Assembly: GCA_025345505.1 (NCBI GenBank)
Contig: JANVCC010000014.1
Coordinates: 774,559-838,558, forward strand
Reading direction: 5' to 3'
Length of the DNA stretch: 64,000 bases
From: Todiramphus chloris collaris
Lineage: Eukaryota > Chordata > Aves > Coraciiformes > Alcedinidae
The notes under the pieces were generated by a model, which saw nothing but the letters and a program-made list of their open reading frames with translations, made no database searches and was not told where the DNA came from. Made by a program: the position numbers and the translations under genes. Position 1 is the first letter of the stretch. Every line of letters begins with the position of its first letter. This document shows, piece after piece, positions 1 through 13,364 of the stretch.

Positions 1-3000
1 GAAAACTTTAAAGTGATGTGTAGGTCATGATTTTGTCCTTTCTGAGTATTAGCTTAAAAAGAAGGGGCTGCCTGAGGATGGCATTTCTGAAGGAGGGGAA
101 GCGTAGGGATTTGAACACAGAAGTAGCGTGTTTTACATATTCCATGACAACAACATAAAGGAAACTCCGTGTTGGAAAAATTTGATTTTGGTCTCTGCAC
201 ACCATGCTCCTTTCGGTAGTCTCCATTTCTGAGTGTTCTTCTCAGAGGATGCTGTCTTTCTGAAGGTCTGGCGATCCTGGTTCTGGTGGTGCAGTGCCAT
301 CCAGTCTAGGCTGTCCTTTCGGTTATGCTGAGAAGACCCTTGCGTTGGATCCTGGTCTGTTAAGTTCTGTGGCTTTTTTGTGTTTGTTTTGGTTTGATTT
401 TTTTCTGGGCCACGACTATGTGGTCTGTCTCGCCATCTTTCTTCCAAATTACTAGTCTTCTGCTAAATTCAAGATGTGTGTTATTTTGGGGGGGTGCAGG
501 GAAATCACAGAAACTAGTCTTGCTTTTTTAATATTATTTGGTGCTGTAGAGAAAACTTAAAGATTCAGTGTAATTTTATGTCTGCCTTAAAATCACATCC
601 ATAAAGCATGTCTAATAACTTGTTATTATTTAAACTGGAATTTCAAAACATCCCTACAATTGCTGTATAATGCTGTCATTTTTACATACTAAAGAATTTC
701 CTTTAGGATGAACAATAAAAATCAATTAAATAGATTTTTACTGCTTCTACAGTCATTTTCAGTGCCCCTGCAGTTCAGTTAAAATGCCAAAAGAGAATCA
801 AGTTTACTATTAAAAAAACGCAAAACAGTGGCATTCAGCTTACTTTGTGTTTTAAAAACTTCTGTAGCGATAAAATTTGACTTACAACTTTTTAAAAATG
901 CAAAGGCTGTTGCGGAAACTGTTTTCAAATGCAAGTCCCTCAGACTCAGAGATGTTGGTATTACGATTTCTGAGCGTTTATATTGATGTTTCCACACAGG
1001 GTGATATTTATTTCCCTTGCTGCCAGAAGAAAAGGATAGTGTTCACAGAAGTGGTGCTGCTATCTGCGATGCTTTGAAGTGGTGATCAGATGTATCTTTT
1101 TTTCAGAGATGTCGAAAAGACGATTACCTGGTGCACACGTGTGCTGGCTTCCATGCATTACAATGAGTACTTCTTTCCAGTGACTTGAATTTGCAAAATC
1201 TGATTCCTCTGTCTTGTCTCTTCTCCCTGTCGTTGCTTGGGCAGAGCGCCGAGTGGAGCAGCAGGGAGGAGAAACCCTGCTTCCAAATGTTTTATTCTCT
1301 TACAGAGAGACTGTTCTTTGAGAGCAGGTAAACTCGTTTTCAAATGAGTTTAAACTAGGTCCTTATTGCAGTCCACTGGGACTACAGCACCTGTGCCATG
1401 CTGCAAAAAGGCAGAGCCAGCGATTCCTCCTCACAGAGTGATGTATGCTTGAACACATTGCTCCGCTGGGCCAAAATTGCCTATGTAAGGGGGAAGATGC
1501 AGGGGGACTGGCCTCAACACAGCTAGGAAAATACACTCAAAGTCAAAGGCATAACAAGCAACAGTAGTCTTTATTGCATGTCAGGGTAGAAACAGGATCT
1601 GTGCTGCTCTGGTTGTTTGGGTTTTTGAGATAAGTATCGTAACATGATACTTGTGCTCTAGGCTGAAGCTGTGCTTGGGAAATTTTTTGATTATTCAAAT
1701 AGTTATGTGTTTAATGCTGCCATAGAAAAGAGTGTTCTGTGGCATTCAAATAAAGATTTAATATAACAGGTAAAGCTACAGTTCCTATTTGATTGATAGT
1801 TTGGGAATAACATCTGTAGTGGTTTTACTGGTTTAAATAACCTGTCCAGAGGTGCACTCACATTCAGCTATAATAAGTGGTAGTGTAGCAGTAGTGTTTT
1901 TATGTGTAGCAGAGAGAGGAGGGAATACATTCATTTGAAGTAAATTGAGTAAGAAATGTAGTCTTTAATGCATTTAGGTAGAACAGTAATTACAATGCAT
2001 CTGTAAATGTTTGTGATAGTATAATAATTTGTCTAGATGTATCTGTAGAGAATGAATCCCTTTGATTTACTTAATACACTGACAGTGACTGTATTTGTCC
2101 ATAGCTGTACATGTGTGATGTCATGTTCAACACTGGTTCCTCAAACAATGCCAAATAAGGTTATTTTTAAAAAGGCAATTTCTTTGATTACACACAGTTT
2201 TCTGAACAAGTTATTGTCCCTGAATACTTGCAGTCAGGGATGAGAAATTAATCTTTTATTTCTCTGCTGGATGCTGCTTTGCTTTTAGATTTGAGACATA
2301 TTGTGTGTCTGACTCTTTGTAGACATCATGATTGAAAGAGTTTCATTATTTATATGCTTTTTTTCTCATGAGTCATCAGTGATGTTTACAATGATAGGAA
2401 TTCCGAGTCATTACAAGGAAGATGTCAAGTCAGCATCATGAAAGCTCATGCCAGAAACATCCTGTCCCATGTCATAAATGCTGTACTCCAAGGGAAACCT
2501 TTCATCTTCTCAAACATGTTTCTTGGTGGCAGGGTGTGTGTGAGAGAAAACTGAAGCACTCTTGCAAACAACACACAGTTTTATAGGTGGTAGCCCAGGT
2601 TGCTGTGAGTTTGTGCTCTGGGATGCACTTGGTAGTTTAGCACCAAATTTGAGTTTCTCAAGCACTCAGCAGAACTTCCATGAACAGAAGGAATGTAATA
2701 ACAGTTAAATCCGCGAAACTCAGTTGTTTCATGGATGAGAACAAACAGGAAGTGGGTCCATGTAGGAAAAATACTGAAATTGTAGCAGGAGTCTACAACT
2801 CCTGTCGAAATCCTGACAGCATTTAAAAATACTAAATGACAAATCTTCCCATAATCTGACAATTCAGAACTGTGTGAAACAAGTGTTTTATGCACTTCTT
2901 GGTATTTTCATGCTGCTGATGGTGAGCACTGTTAGTTTCAACAGACCCAGCATTCCAGACAGAGCTGAACCTCGTATTGCTCCCAAATGTCCAGAAAGGA

Positions 3001-6000
3001 GTTTTCGGTTGTAAGATAGCATGGAAGAAAGAACAAGCTCTTACTGTAACCTGTCCTCTAGTGCCATGGGAGCCTGAGCTGAAATGGTTGTTTCTGACTG
3101 ATATTTCAACACGGCCTCTCTGATCTGCCATAGATACACATTCACATGCAATTCAAGAACTTGCCACTGATCATAAATCTGGCAGGTCCCAAGGGAACAA
3201 GTGCAGTGGAGAGAAAGAGCCAGTCTTGTGGATGAGTGGAGCCTTCTGTGCGTGGTATGTATCTTTCCTTGTCCCTGGTTTTAAGCCCTGTTTTATTTCC
3301 TACATACACTAACGTAGCATTTCCTTTAGTGCTGGTCTTTGCTGTTGTTATTTGCTGCTTGGCTCTTGTATTCAAAGTGTAAGAACAGGAGAACATTACC
3401 TGCATACTTTCAAGATGCGGGTGAGAGTAGGCAGTAGCTCACCTGTGCTGTATGTGGTTTGCATGAGCAGTAGGTTGACGATGATACTGAGTTTACCCTG
3501 TAGTGTTGTGAATGTGAGCTGGCGTAGCAAAATCAGATTTCTGCATGCCTGGTCAGAGAAATGAGGTGAGAAAAGAGCAGCCATGTGTATGTTGTAACTG
3601 AAGGAATGATGCAATCCCCAGGTAAACTTAAAGCACTCACAGGAACTAGTTCCTTTGTAGTCTTGCAAACAGACTAGCTGCCTTGTTCATGCCCTACCTG
3701 CTCCACCCCACCTCCCCTTCATGACTTTGGTGGACGTTTGCCAAATTTTCACAGTTCTTTTTGAAGAGATAAATTCACGGGTAATATAAGAAACTATTTG
3801 TCCATTGTTAAGAGCATTGCATATGCTTTTTGTGCCTTTTTTTGTCAATGCATATTAGAGCTGATGGAAGACAAATGCTTACTTTGATTTTTTTTACTTA
3901 GAGACAGGATCCCCACACGTCATACATAGTTGGTTGTCATATACAGAGACTGGTAAACTCTTCCTGCACTAGGAGGTTCAGCTCAGTCTGGAATGTTGGG
4001 TCTGTTGACTATACTTCTTCCCTTTCTGTAAGCTGTTTAGGAAGGTTGCTGTGCTCTGCAGAGAGGAAACGGATTCCTCCAGAGTGTTTTCCCCTGTGTT
4101 TTTGTGTTGCTGGGGCTGCTTTCTGGTCCGCACATGCCTGAAGGAAGGGGATGATGGGCCACGGCTTTTCCCCTGATCCTGCTCCTTCCCTCAGCTGGTT
4201 GACCGCCCTGGGAAGAGGATTGTGCAGATGGTAACACTACTGGGTAACAAATTTGCAAACACCAAGGCTACGAAATGATTAATTCATTTTATGCTTATTT
4301 TTAGGCGAAGATTAAAATGATACAAAATGTGGTGGATTTAATCTCTAAAACCAATCCATTTTGCATGCTCTGCCTTCAGAACCTCTAGAAATGCCGGCTT
4401 TACATGTGTATCTCTTTAAATATCTTTATAATAATGGCATTTTGAGGTGGGCTGTGTATGCAATGCTTTTTAAAATACAAAACACAAATTTTCATTTTCC
4501 ATGTATCCATTTTGTCTTCCACTTCAGTGTGTAGTATCCATAGGATCGTTCTGTCTAAAGTGAACTATTCAAACACTTTAGCCCCCAAAATGTAGGTGTG
4601 TTTCAGAAGTAAGAGAAATATTTTCCCCCACAGCTCATAAGCTGGAAGTCTTAATTATTCTGTTGTTGGGGAAGGCAATTGCAACTGTGTTTTGTCAGAA
4701 TGTGAGAGAACGTGAAATGTAAATACTGACCTTTTTTTTTTTTAGGAAAAATTCGGAGATTAAAAGGCTTAAATGGAAGCACCCCATTATCTGACCTGGT
4801 ACCTGCATCATAGCAATATGGAACTGAACCCATGATATTGCAGTGAGCGTACAAGTGAAAGAATAACCTTAGTTATTATTGTGCTAGCAAGGATATTTCA
4901 GTTTAGATGATTTAGTCTTAACAAGCACAAAATCAACACTTCCAGCAGGTGTGAAGGAGCCTGTCTATTGCTTGGTCCTTCCTTTCATGATAAAACAGGA
5001 ACTTTTACACCTTGTTTATGTAGAGCAAAGGAAAGAAGGCAAATGGGGGTCCAGTATTATGGATGGGAGGTTGGGTGTTTACTTACTGCTCATGCAGCTG
5101 AAGCACTGATGGATTTCAGAGCTGAGCGATGGATTGTGTTTGTGCCAGTAAGGCATTTGGATAGGAAGATGGGCAAATGGTATCTTGCAAAGGATACATG
5201 GCCTTTGCTTTCAGGTCATCACTCTGACAATAAATGTGATACTTCACCCTGAACATTATCTGATTATGCAGTTAGGAACTTCAGCAGTCGCTCTGTATCT
5301 CTGCTCTTTTGGGGCTATTTGCAGTAGGATCTGCTTGTTCAGCTGGCAGAGCAAACTCAGCATTAGAGATGCTGCAACTCAATAAAATGATCTATAAAAT
5401 GTAATTGTTCCTTTCCATCATAAAAAGAGTCAGATGAGAAATGTAGAGTTTTACTGCTGCTGCAGTTGGGTAGGTGGAGGTCTTTAGTCATGAAGGACCT
5501 CGTGTGGAGTCCACCATGCGGCTGCCTGTGTAGGATAGGTTACACCAACAGAAGTCTTATTTGGCTTTGGTATGAGCACTGAAGCAGCCTCATAAAGTTT
5601 TGCAAGGCCAGAAGGAAGTAGCTATTGACCCCGTGATGTTATTTTTAGAGACAGTTTTGTAGTAGAGTCATGTCAGTTTGCTTAGACCTTGCAGATACTG
5701 TCCCACCACAAATGTTCTACCTGGGACTTACTTGCTCAGTGCTGGAGTACTTTTGAAATTACATGGGCACTGGGATGTAATTCTTGATTCAATTCAGTTA
5801 CGGTAGAGCTTTTAGTGCACTGAACAAATAGAGTCTTACAAATACTTTGATATCTGTGTCACTAAGATTATATGGTTTTGTCTTGACTTGCAGACAGGGC
5901 AAGACTTTAGATTTGGGCAGTTATGGAGTAGAAATGTTATCATTATATATACACACATGCAGACCCCTCTTGGTGTTTTCAGAAACAGTTCCAGTTCCAA

Positions 6001-6235
6001 GATTCCCATCCTTGAATTTTCTAAATTACAGATGTTATTACAGACACAGTGATTGTGGATTCATGGATTTATCATAGTCTATGAATTATAGCATTAAGGT
6101 GCAGGTAGTGGTGGCACATAGCAAGGTCTAAATGGGGTTGACACCAGCAAGGAAAGAAAATAGTTCACAGCTACTATTCCCAAAGCAAATAACCAGAAAA
6201 GCGGTGATATTTTGCTTCACAGAATTGCTTTTAAG

Positions 6236-6249
6236 AAAAAAAAAAAAAA
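6236..6249 (+). repeat. A14 homopolymer
   Basis: A run of 14 A. No processed-gene or SINE body is recognised before it. Confidence 0.9.
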
Positions 6250-6540
6250 GTGCCATAATTTTGTAATAAGATTATGACATTTGCTTTCCTTTCACCCTAT
6301 TTGTGCTTTGGTAGGAGAGATTCGATGCTTCACAGAAAATTCATTGGGCAAGAAAACTACATTCCCCATCCTACCCAAAACACCCTCTTGTGTAAGAGTC
6401 CGCGGCTCTGATATGCTTCTGCTTTTTGCAGCATGACTTTTTTTTCCAGAGTATGCTTTCTGAGACATGCTTCGCTGTCTGAGGAGATGTCTAACCATGA
6501 CTGCTAACATTGCTCAGTGTTTTAAAAGAGCCTGGAGAGA

Positions 6541-6559
6541 AAAAAAAAAAAAAAAAAAA
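6541..6559 (+). repeat. A19 homopolymer
   Basis: A run of 19 A after 'cctggagaga'. There is no AATAAA shortly upstream, so it does not look like the tail of a retrocopied mRNA. Confidence 0.9.
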
Positions 6560-9492
6560 GACAGTTGGACCTAAAAATACACTGAACTTGTTTCTGGAGG
6601 AGGACCTTGAGTTGAAACACTTTTTTTTTCATGTTGACACATTGGTAACATGGTGATATAACCAAACACCCTCCAACTCTATGAGGAAATGCTCATCTCC
6701 TCCTGTCAGCTCTGCCCCAAGTTGTCCTCTGTGACGTTAGCTTCACCAGCATGAGAAAACAAAAGTCATGCCAGATGAAAGGAAAGCTCCATCACCTCCT
6801 GACCTCACATCTCACGCTGGCACTTCTCATGCACACAAACTAGGGATTGAAGTTAATGAGCCTTATGAGTGTTCAGTGAATTTGGGATTAAGTTTTTTAA
6901 TCTGCAATGCCGCGGGTAAGGGTTTGATTGCCAACTCTGGCTACCTGAGTGCCATGTGTCGCAGAGGGAGGCAGGTGATGCTACCGAAACAACCTATATT
7001 AGGGCCTATATGCCAAGTGCTTTACAAAGGCAATGCAGAAGATGGTCTCTGCCCTAGGCAGGTTATTTTAAAAACAGAGGAAGATAGTTCTGTATAACCG
7101 TATTTTAACAAACATGTCAACCTGTCCTGGCTAAGGAAATAATAGATGAGTTGGCATCAGATCTCATTCTGTAAAAACAGTTCAGTGATACCATTGCAAA
7201 TGGCTTATAAAGGATGCAACAGTCTGGGTGTTACACTGAATGAAAGTGACTTTCTAAATAAAACATTACTGGCACTACACTTTCTGCTAACCAAAACTGA
7301 CACAGTGAAGAGATGAGCTTGTCATTTTTTCCTGAATGTATCCCAGTGATCAGAGTGACTGCAGAGCAGTATATGCTGGCTTTTTGGCAATCGGCTATAA
7401 CCTGGAACTGGAAGTGAAATGTTGGTGCTATGAAATGCTTCTTACAACAGATATACAAAGGCTTGGACTTATTTTTCCAAAATAACATCTTGTTAATGAA
7501 TAAAGCCATCCAGTACGAATACAGATATCATCTAATCCGCCTGTTGCATTGCTTTTGTGCCAATTAATGCCATCACCTATATGCCAGTCTTACCTGCGCA
7601 TTCATAACTGGAGTTGCTGCCTTGCATGGCGTACGATTTTAACATTAAACAGTCTGCTGAAAATTAGTAGCAAAAAGGTCAAGACATGCAAAATCCATAT
7701 TCTCTCGATGATGCTGGGCTTCCTAATTACACGGTACAGGTATTTAAAGAGCAACTAACTCGAGTCAGAAACAAGTTTCAAGAGCTGCAGACGCTGCTAT
7801 CAGTAGTGCCTGGTAGGCACTTGCACAGTTACTTGCACTTAGTTATAGGCATGTAACTTTATTCCTCCTGTAGTTTCTCATGGGTTCATTTTTGGAGTTG
7901 ATCTTTTGGAGTCATTATGTATAGTCATCCAGCACAGCAGGGAGGAAAGGGCTATTTGAAGATACAGGGTAGAGAGTGTAAAACAACAAAATAGGTTGTA
8001 ACCTGGATTTCAGCTTGAGCATAGCTGTTAGGGTTATACTACAATGGCACATGGACTTACTTGTTTATGCACTAATTTAATCACCTGTATTGGGATTTTT
8101 GCTATTAAGTGTAGCATATCTTCTATCTATCTCTTCCACTTACATTTTTCAAGTGTTTTTTTTAAAGCTGTTTTCTTTTTCCTCAATATTTACTCAGAAA
8201 AACCAATCATTAAATATTCTAGCAAGTTTTTTTCTGTCTACTAATCCAATTTTCAAAGTGCTCTTTATTTTTTTCCCTAAAAGAAAAGCATATACATGTA
8301 CAGAAAATTATTGTAATTCAGTGATAAGGTCCAGTTTATTCAGTTCAATTTATTTGTTTTTTCCCAAGCTGCCACCCTGTGCTGTAAAGGACAAAGATGT
8401 ATTTGCAAGTGCAGTGCAGCTGACAGCCTGCGCATGGTTTTGCTGAGGGCTGCGGCAATGGGATCTGAGGCTGGGAGCTGTGGGAGCCACACCACAGTGG
8501 CTCAGCAGGCAGCATGTGGCCAGTAGCCATTCTGACAGCAGCATCTCTGCGGGTGTGATCGGTTGCTTCCAAATGCATTGAAGTCTGTGTCAAAATGGGT
8601 TTGCAGCATGCTCCTCTAGTTTGACCGGTGGCAGTTTGGAGGGGGAGATGCTGAGACCTCTTCTTCCTGCCCATCCCCAGTGTGTGCAAGAGCAAAAGGA
8701 CTGGGGAGATGTGAGGCTGGCAAACTGCCTGTGCTCCCTGGAGAAATGTCACTGGTGTCACAGGAGAGTAGGTGGTGTGATTCTGGCGAGTTGTTCTGGG
8801 TGTCCGCCTTCATATTGACATCACTCCTCTCTGCCTCGGGTTTGACTGTTAACTACTGCTGTTTTTTTCTTGAATGCTTCTTGTCCCCAGACTAAACCAG
8901 CATAAGGCTGGCTTTGCTGGTGTACTGCTGTGCTGGGCAAGGCACTCCTTATAGAGGTACCACATAGATTAGGAGAGCAGTACTTGCAGTAGAACACCTT
9001 ACTCAGTAAAACAATCTCTTTCTGTTTCTCCAGGTGAAATAAGGAGTACCAGTAACCGTGTCTGGAATGTGGGCTTTTGCTGGTACAGTGCTGGTGCCAC
9101 GCTTCACCAGGGCAGCCACTTTAGCCAGATGCTGTAGTGTATCGTGGGAGGGAGGTGGTGCTGTGGCCAAAATGAAGGCATTGTGTCCTCAGCACTGATG
9201 GATTTTCTGTAGAGAAAGTTGCAGAGCTTCAAATGCAATATGATAAAAGCTGATGTAAGGACTCAAGTAGCTGCTGGTCATGAAGAAGTCAGTGCACTGC
9301 ACAAGGTGTGTGCTTGAAACACAAGCCTGGTGTGTTTGTAGAAAAAGCCCTAGAGAGAGAAATACTGGAAACAGCAGAGAGCTGCTGAACAAGCCAGTGC
9401 AAGCTCAGTCTTTTATTCCTCAAGGTCTCCTTCCCCTGTGCCTCCCCCCCCACCTTGACATGTTTAAATTGCTAAATTCCTTTATGCTTCTC

Positions 9493-9516
9493 AAAAAAAA
9501 AAAAAAAAAAAAAAAA
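9493..9516 (+). repeat. A24 homopolymer
   Basis: The longest A run in the window. The preceding 200 bases do not resemble a known gene or SINE. Confidence 0.95.
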
Positions 9517-10179
9517 GATAAAAAAGCTTCACTCAAATGTTTTACATTATTTTGCATCACACAGAAGTTAAATTTGTAGTAGTAGTATGAGGTGTGTGGA
9601 TGTGTAACTGCTGTCCATCAGCTTGTCAAGGTCTGACCTTTGACAGGTGGCTCCAGGTATATCAGCTGCACTGGAAGGTGATTGTCATCTTGGTATGATG
9701 AAAATGGGACTATAAGACCTGTCATAATGAGCAAAGTGCCTTTTTCTCAAAAAAAACCCCCAAAACCTAACTGTGCCTTGTAAGAGTATTTCACACTACA
9801 CGGGCTGTTGCAGGGATTTGAGCTAGATCCTTTGCTGAGGTGGGACAGAAAGCAGGCATTAAGCCTGTTTGGTCTAGCACTGATGCCTGAAAAGTGCTGG
9901 TATTTCTGTCTCATGTCCTTAGGAGGACTGACAGGGTGCATTGTGATTTATTGGCCTGTTTGAATTGCTGGTGAGATCAGATAGTTGCGGAGTGAGGTCA
10001 TAGCCAGTCTGTGATCACAGGCGATGTGATCCCTGCAGCCTTCACCTCCCTTCTTTGCAGGATGGCTGGGAGGTGTTCATCAACAAAGGCACACATTTCT
10101 ATATGAAATGAGCTTTTCCCTTAAAAATCTGGAAAGCTATTTATAGGAGTTAATAAAATGTAGAAACAGAAATAGGCCG

Positions 10180-10560
10180 TTTCTGTCACCCCAGAGCATT
10201 ATCGATAATGGGACTCGCTTTGTGACGAGTTGCGTTTCTTCACAGGAGTGTGTGATACTCTCTAATTGAAATATTAATAGCAGATAATGACACTGTGGAA
10301 TGATGGTTTCTTGTACAGAGACATACTAAGAGAGCTTTTAATCTGTGTGGTAACTCTGCATATTAAAAATCTTTGACAATTTTGATGAAGAGCAATTACA
10401 GAGCATGCACAGTAGCTGCTCTTTTAAGTTAACTAATTCCCTGCGTCCCATGAATCTGCATTAGATTAATGGCATATAAAATTTCATTCAAAAAGAAATT
10501 TTTCACAGCGTAATAGAACAGTCTAATTTAAAAAAAAAAAAATCTCAAAACAATTAGCTG
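10180..10560. other. AT-rich block resembling conserved non-coding DNA
   Basis: Dense homeodomain-type cores (TAATTG, TTAATAG, ATTAGATTAATGG, AACTAATTC) occur with few simple repeats and no transposon signature. This texture is typical of conserved enhancers, but conservation itself cannot be judged from a single sequence. Confidence 0.25.
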
Positions 10561-11489
10561 TCTCTGCTGAAAAGCAGCTTGTGAACCTTCCTTGTGAAAA
10601 CTTTGGTACATATTTTATGAGGAACAAGAAAGATGAAAATCAAAAGGAAAAGTGTGAGTATGAGATCACTTCAGGATGTGTTAACAAATAGGAGTCTGAA
10701 AAGGAATCAGTCTTTTTCTGGAAAAGGACTGTTGTGAGAGAATTATGTAATTATATATAGTACAGTCAAGACCTTTCTGTACTCACATTTCATAGTCCAT
10801 TTGAAACCCCTGACCTGCTCATGTTATCGAAGAGGAGAAAAATGAATAAAATCCCTTCTTTGGAAAACAAATGTTGTAGCTGGCTTGAAGGCAAAACATG
10901 TGCATGCCCTTTGTACTTTGTCGTTCCAAGTTAGAATGGATTTTCAAGCCGTTTTACATATAGAAAACAGCTCTAAGCAGAGGCTCAGGGGGCTTCAGTG
11001 AAATTCCCATCTTTAAAAAAAAATAACTCTTTCCCCCCCCCAACCTCCCCAAGCTATCTTCTGTCATGAATTTGTCTTCCCAGGGGTCTCTGTGGTGGCC
11101 CTGGGAGGTGACATGTGGTAGCAGAAGGTTGAGCAGCTCAGAGCCCTGGGCAGCTGGGTCATCAAGCTCAGGCATCGCCCTACTCAGGGCAGCTCCCTCT
11201 GAAGCTGCGCAGCCCCAGGAGTCTCTGCCACAGTCAACGTGCTCTTGTCCCACACAAGCAAGGTGACCCATGCTTTACTAGGAGCCACTGCTTTGGGCAC
11301 ATAGACTAAGGGGCAAACAGGCACTCATATGAGTGATGATCTGCAGCCAGCTTTTGCCACTGTCTCGACTCTTCACCAGGTGCTGGATAGCTGAAGAAAT
11401 AAATGTGTTGTCCAGGATATAGAAGTAAGGCAGAGAGGGAGAGGAAGGGATGCTAAGTCTATTTTCCATCTTTTTTATTAAGTCAGTAG

Positions 11490-12270
11490 CACCCGAGGGT
11501 TATATCACATTAATGTTGATGCTATAATGGCTTCTGATCATTAGTCACTTCTGAAGATTTTAATAATATGGAAATGTGATTTTTAGCATTTTGTATTTTA
11601 ATTAATTGCAGGCATCTCAAGGTAGCTTTAAGTATTGATTGGTCTATGTGCTATGCTTCCTGTTAACCAGATTTTTCCCAATAATCTCTAATCACCTTGT
11701 ACCTCTCTTCCTGATTCTAATTGCTGGAGCTTTGTATATGATAACAAGCACTTCAGTTCACAAGTGATTGCACACTTTTCTGAAGTGAAGTACTCCAGAA
11801 ATTTTCAATTACCTTTTAAGTTCTGTATACCAACTCGTGACTTCTGCTTACTTATTTACATCTGATGGAAATACTGTCACGCCGAAGCCACGGGAAGCAA
11901 AGGGGACTGTTTAAGTGGCAGCAGAGCTTTTTGTCGGCTGGAAGAGGAAGATCTGAATGTGACCTTCAGCTGGATGTTCTTAAGCTTGATTGGGTTATGA
12001 AAATTACATTCTCTGGGAAGAGAGGAGATGCAGTTTAAACTACTCTTAATGATCTTGCCAGCATTTTTTTTTCCTTCTTTTTTTTTCCTTTTTTTCTCCT
12101 CCAGAATCTAATATAGCAAGAGAGTATTTAAAGAATCAACTTTTCCAATGTATTGGTTGCCCAACTGTATCTCTCCATCTGCGCTTTCATCGAGAAGTGG
12201 TGGAATGATTAATTTAATCTTTTAATAGCATGTGGTCAGAATAAGAGGTGTTGAAATTCACAAGCAGTAA
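11490..12270. other. AT-rich block resembling conserved non-coding DNA, with a strong pyrimidine-AG
   Basis: The repeat-free sequence has multiple TAAT cores (ATTAATGTTGATG, AATTAATTGCAGG, TTTAATAATATGG) and, inside it, a 39-base pure pyrimidine run at 12064-12102 followed directly by AG. No coding frame of interest is present. Confidence 0.25.
12064..12104 (+). repeat. Uninterrupted pyrimidine tract ending in AG
   Basis: 39 consecutive T/C bases are followed by AG, which forms an ideal 3' splice acceptor in form. No exon with a good donor is apparent after it. It may act as a decoy acceptor or may simply be low-complexity sequence. Confidence 0.7.
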
Positions 12271-13327
12271 AAGTAGAAGCTGTAAAAGTGATATTGGGGG
12301 TTGAGATACAATATTTTGTGCTGTCTAGGAATATCATAATACTGTCAATACTGTTTTGAAAATTAGAAATAAATGACTTGGTCTTTGAAAAGTATGTATC
12401 AAATACAAAGCATAAATTGTTTTCTGTTGGCTTTTCAATTCCTCTGTGGGCATGCTAAAAAGCAGGTAAAAGTATTTGGCTTTTGGTTTCGATTTCCAGT
12501 TTGGCGATAAGCAAATACATCAATCTTTCCAGTTTCCAGTCAGGAAATCACTCTTTGCTGCAGATTCTGTGTATGAAAGTGCTGATGAATATTTGAGTTG
12601 CAGCATTTTCAGAGCTTTGAGTACTGTAAATGTTCTCCGGACTTGAAGGTTTATGACAGAACCTTTCTTCCATGCAAGGTGTGAGAGCTTGCCTGCTAGG
12701 GTTGGTTTCTACATTATTTGGGATTAAATCAAGAGGGGCAACTTGATTTTTTTTCTTGAGGTCTCTTTGTTGCCCAACGTTTACAATTCTCTGAAATGAG
12801 TTTTCTGGATTGGAGCCAGTTGTGACATTTACCCAGTTTGTAATGGAGGAACAGACACTTCACTCTTTGCTGATTCTTTTTTAATTTAGCATGACAAACT
12901 CACTGTCATAATTCTGTTTTTTCAGTCAAAACTATAACCTAAATGCTCATTTTGCACAGTTAGACATGAAGTTTTAAAACCTTAGGAATTCTGTGACACA
13001 TTTCATGCAGATAACTGCCATTTTCTTTGAGATAGCTGGGATGTGGTCTTTCTGAGAGAAGACGTTTTCTGACATTACTTATATTTTGCTTTATTTTTTA
13101 TTTATCTCTCCTACAAACAGATCACTGGATTTCTGAGCATGGTATGGAGAAATACTACATTTATTATGGACTTTTGTGAGAGGGAAAATTGTCTTTAAAT
13201 GGCAAATGTTTGGTAAAACTGAAACTTTCCACTAGTAGATTTGAAGTTATGCTGGGAAGGCTTTTGTATGCTTGGGGTATGACTGAGTGCAAGGACTTGA
13301 AATGGTTTCTTATATTCCAAGGGATAC

Positions 13328-13364
13328 AAACTAGAGGGTTGGACTAGATGATTCTGTGAAACCA
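13328..13364 (+). mobile_element. Possible very short CR1 3' tail
   Basis: 'gagggttggactagatgatt' followed by 'ctgtgaaaccattctg' resembles the last bases of CR1, but the central AGGTCCCTTCCAACC block is missing and nothing upstream matches. Chance similarity is possible. Confidence 0.35.

Noticed and set aside
7686..7856. 56-codon ATG frame (MQNPYSLDDAGLPNYTVQVF...) that looks superficially protein-like
   Set aside because: Too short to stand out from chance in 64 kb. No acceptor-like tract precedes it, and I cannot match it to any family.
8345..8761. 138-codon minus-strand frame in GC-moderate sequence
   Set aside because: The start is GTG, overlapping frames on both strands are open as well, and no domain is recognised.
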